From contig JAEUMQ010000001.1 of NCBI GenBank assembly GCA_016791425.1, forward strand, positions 375,138 to 439,137: 64,000 bases of DNA, read 5' to 3'. A program made the position numbers and the translations under genes. The notes under the pieces are model-generated. The model ran no database searches and was not told where the DNA came from. It saw only the letters and a list, made by a program, of their open reading frames with translations. Each line of letters begins with the position of its first letter. Positions within the stretch are counted from its first letter, which is position 1. The stretch comes from Hyphomonadaceae bacterium (GTDB taxonomy: Bacteria > Pseudomonadota > Alphaproteobacteria > Caulobacterales > Aquidulcibacteraceae). Shown piece after piece: positions 61,743 to 64,000 of the stretch.

Positions 61743-61892
61743 TGCGTAATTGCAGGCATTCACCGGATATTGCATGCACAAATGCAGGGCTGGATAGCAA
61801 ACTCAAGCCTGGCGACGCACGCCGGCGCGCCTCATGTTCCGCCTGACGATGCGTTCGCACTTGCAGCATCGTGGATGAAACAGGAGGCAATG

Positions 61893-62009
61893 ATGATCCG
61901 GACCATTGGTCCCCTCGCCGGCCGCGTGCTGGCGATCATCGTCGCCGTGGCACTCGTGACCGCGGCGGCGACCCCGCTCCTCGCTCTTGCAGCGCGGGTA
62001 GCGGTCTAA
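61893..62009 (+). CDS. 38-residue hydrophobic protein (small-protein family, member 4)
   Basis: The start is ATG 61893, with AGGAGG five bases upstream (ATG 61890 gives one more residue). One membrane helix (about residues 10-32, GRVLAIIVAVALVTAAAT) ending PLLALAARVAV. Pro-Leu-Leu-x-x-Ala-Ala-Arg-Val closely matches members 1 and 3. The 213-bp gap from the previous small gene holds only the terminator. A REP-like hairpin starts 10 bases after the stop and may serve as its terminator. Confidence 0.65.
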   Translation: MIRTIGPLAGRVLAIIVAVALVTAAATPLLALAARVAV

Positions 62010-62018
62010 GGCTGAAGC

Positions 62019-62063
62019 GACCGTTCCAGTTCGAAATCCGCTTTCGCGATTTCGGGAACGGTC
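62019..62063. repeat. REP-like hairpin, copy B
   Basis: GACCGTTCC (62019-62027) and GGAACGGTC (62055-62063) are exact reverse complements, enclosing CGAAATC (62032-62038) with GATTTCG (62048-62054). It shares the outer GACCrTTyC and the TTTCGGGAAyGGTC end with copy A. It lies between the converging member-4 and tsaD genes and overlaps the tsaD stop. Confidence 0.6.
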
Positions 62064-63165
62064 AGGCTTTGACGCCCTTGCGCCCGGCCTTATGGGTCGG
62101 GCGCAAGCCGGCCGCCGCCTCGTCGAGCGGCCAGCGCGCCCGGGCCGGGGCGCACAGAGCGTCCTCCGGCCGACTGCTCAATCCGGCCAGCAATCTTTCC
62201 GCCCCGGCAAGCGCGATCATCGCGGCGTTGTCGGTGCAATAGCGCAGCGGCGGCGCGGCGAAGTCGTAGCCTCGCGCAGCCGCGATCTCCTCCAGCTTCG
62301 CGCGGATCGGCTGGTTGGCCGCAACCCCGCCGGCCACCACAAGCCTTCCCGTCGCCCCCCAAAGGGGATCGAACATGTCCATCGCCCGCTTCGTACGGTC
62401 CGCGACGATGTCGAGCACGGCGCCCTGGAAGCTGGCGCAGAGATCAGCTTTGTCCTGCCGCGAGAGCGCTCCGAGCCGCTCCACCTCGCGCACCAGCGCG
62501 GTCTTGAGCCCGGCGAACGAGAAATCGCACCCGTCCCGCCCCATCAGAGGCCGAGGCAGCGCAAATCGCGCCTGCCCCTCCAAGGCCAGCGCTTCCACGG
62601 CCGGACCGCCGGGAAAACCCAGATCCAGCAGCTTCGCGGTCTTGTCGAAGGCCTCGCCGAGCGCGTCGTCGATCGTGGAGCCGAGCCGGCGATAATTCCC
62701 CAGGCCCAGCACGGCGATGAACTGGCAATGCCCGCCCGAGACGAGCAGCAGGAGATAGGGGAAAGGCACTGGGCCTGCGAGACGCGGCGAAAGCGCGTGC
62801 CCTTCGAGGTGATTGACCGCGATGAGCGGCTTGCTAGCAGCCAGCGCGAGGGCCTTCGCGGTGGTGAGGCCGACCATCACGCCGCCGATCAGGCCCGGCC
62901 CGGCTGTAGCCGCGACGCCGTCGAGATCGGCGAACGCGAGGCCGGCGTCGCCCATCGCGGCGGCGATCGCGCCGTCGAGGCCTTCCACATGCGCGCGCGC
63001 CGCGATCTCCGGGACCACGCCGCGATAGGGCGCGTGCTGTGCGGCCTGCCCCAGGATGATGTCGGAGAGAATCGTCGGGCCGTCTTCGCTCAGCCGCACG
63101 ACCGCCGCGGCGGTTTCGTCGCAGCTGGTTTCGATGCCGAGGACAGTGACTTGCGCTTTGCTCAC
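62062..63165 (-). CDS. tsaD: tRNA threonylcarbamoyladenosine transferase TsaD
   Basis: Transfers threonylcarbamoyl to A37 of ANN-decoding tRNAs. GTG 63165 gives 367 residues. [14 protein letters not shown] is the ASKHA start; metal ligands His119 and His123 in [14 protein letters not shown] and [11 protein letters not shown] follow. The protein-like signal starts at this GTG and the frame upstream overlaps hemC, so longer starts are rejected. It is divergent from hemC with only 22 bp between the start codons. Confidence 0.95.
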   Translation of the reverse strand: MSKAQVTVLGIETSCDETAAAVVRLSEDGPTILSDIILGQAAQHAPYRGVVPEIAARAHVEGLDGAIAAAMGDAGLAFADLDGVAATAGPGLIGGVMVGLTTAKALALAASKPLIAVNHLEGHALSPRLAGPVPFPYLLLLVSGGHCQFIAVLGLGNYRRLGSTIDDALGEAFDKTAKLLDLGFPGGPAVEALALEGQARFALPRPLMGRDGCDFSFAGLKTALVREVERLGALSRQDKADLCASFQGAVLDIVADRTKRAMDMFDPLWGATGRLVVAGGVAANQPIRAKLEEIAAARGYDFAAPPLRYCTDNAAMIALAGAERLLAGLSSRPEDALCAPARARWPLDEAAAGLRPTHKAGRKGVKA

Positions 63166-63187
63166 CTTGCTTAGATAGCTGGCGCAT

Positions 63188-64000
63188 ATGGCTTCCGCCA
63201 CGAGCACGCTTCTGCGCCTCGGCGCCCGGGGTTCGCCGCTGTCGCGCGCGCAATCAGATGGGGTGCGCCAGAACCTCGCCAAGGCGATGGGCGTGAGCGC
63301 CGATCGGATCGCGTTCGTTCCGATCGTGACCAGCGGAGACCGCAACCAGGATCCTTCGTTCGCCGCCGGCGGCAAGGGCATCTTCACCAAGGAATTGGAC
63401 GACGCCCTGCTCGACAAGCGCATCGACGTCGCCGTGCATTCGATGAAGGACCTGCCCGCCGAGCTTGCCGACGGCGTCGCCATCGCTGCGGTGCCGACGC
63501 GCGAAGACCCGCGCGACGCCTTCATCTCCGGCAAGGCCGGGACGCTGCGCGAGCTCCCCGACGAGTCCGTGGTCGGAACATCGAGCGTGCGCCGCCGGGC
63601 CTGGGTGCTCTTCCGCGGGCACGGGCACATCCAGGTCGCGCCGCTGCGCGGCAATGTGGAGACGCGCCTGAAGAAGGTGGCGGACGGCGTTGTCGATGCG
63701 ACGATCCTCGCGCTCGCCGGCTTGAAGCGCCTGGGACTTGAATCGCACGTCGCTTCGCTGCTCGACCCGTTGGATTTCCTGCCCGCACCGTGCCAGGGCG
63801 CGCTGGCGCTCACCGCGCGTGCGGAGGATGTCGAACGCTTCGCCGTGATCGACGATTTCGACGCGCGTGTCGCGACCACCGCCGAGCGCGCCTATCTCGC
63901 CGCGTTCGGCGGCTCGTGCCTCACGCCTGTCGGCGCCTGGTGCCGGCGCGAAGGCGACGTCTTCCTGTTCAATGGCGGGCTCCTGCACCCGGAAGGCCGC
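63188..64000 (+). CDS. hemC: Porphobilinogen deaminase, C-terminus cut by window edge
   Basis: Joins four porphobilinogens to hydroxymethylbilane in haem synthesis. 271 residues are present, the usual total being near 310. [50 protein letters not shown] and the dipyrromethane-cofactor Cys in [12 protein letters not shown] are all visible. The frame stays open to base 64000. It is divergent from tsaD. Confidence 0.95.
   Translation, partial: MASATSTLLRLGARGSPLSRAQSDGVRQNLAKAMGVSADRIAFVPIVTSGDRNQDPSFAAGGKGIFTKELDDALLDKRIDVAVHSMKDLPAELADGVAIAAVPTREDPRDAFISGKAGTLRELPDESVVGTSSVRRRAWVLFRGHGHIQVAPLRGNVETRLKKVADGVVDATILALAGLKRLGLESHVASLLDPLDFLPAPCQGALALTARAEDVERFAVIDDFDARVATTAERAYLAAFGGSCLTPVGAWCRREGDVFLFNGGLLHPEGR

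Overview
The window is GC-rich bacterial DNA, coding almost end to end. It most likely comes from an alphaproteobacterium of the Caulobacterales or a close relative. The evidence is a gcrA cell-cycle regulator with a GANTC methylation site upstream, a CC0125/CC1285-type lipoprotein, a SAM-II riboswitch before metZ, a two-domain dCTP deaminase, and phoR, pstB, phoU and phoB as neighbours. The genus cannot be named from this sequence alone.

Bases 1-7118 are the end of an integrated phage-like element that continues beyond the left edge. All its genes run leftward: tyrosine integrase, an AlpA/excisionase-like HTH gene, a 100-residue gene resembling the primase N-terminus, a RepB-type primase fused to a P4/D5 helicase, a small-terminase-like gene, and the start of the large terminase. 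The right boundary is a 46-bp 3' fragment of tRNA-Gly(CCC). The same 20-bp site, GAGTAACT-N4-GAGTAACT, lies just upstream of both the integrase and the terminase genes. Gene order and lack of visible lysogeny genes suggest a phage satellite (PICI or capsid-forming PICI type) rather than an ordinary prophage, but only part of it is visible.

Bases 7212-33873 are chromosomal: a lipoprotein, a response regulator and hybrid kinase cluster, valine degradation (mmsA, mmsB), two CPA2 antiporters, dcd, SAM-II riboswitch plus metZ, a TPR sulfotransferase, a Phd-PAS fusion, apaG, several exported proteins, argD-argF, and an esterase with two GT4 glycosyltransferases beside an orphan ABC-2 permease.

Bases 33874-46684 hold gcrA with DnaA-box-like and GANTC sequences upstream, then a phoR-pstB-phoU-phoB unit without pstC or pstA and with two PHO-box-like sites, then an RND efflux operon followed by an M13 metallopeptidase.

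Bases 46732-58090 hold peptidases (S46, isoaspartyl/asparaginase, membrane-anchored trypsin-like), ring-cleavage and aromatic amino acid functions (FAH-like, MaiA, pterin dehydratase), arfB, an SDR and pyrF.

Bases 58091-64000 hold a DUF2167 membrane protein, gpsA, a TetR gene, tsaD and hemC (cut by the right edge). Scattered among them are four previously easy-to-miss genes for 33-38 residue hydrophobic proteins sharing a C-terminal P-[IL]-[IL]-x-x-A pattern, with their own ribosome sites and terminators, and two related REP-like hairpins. The small-protein set and the satellite-like element are the most promising undescribed systems here.
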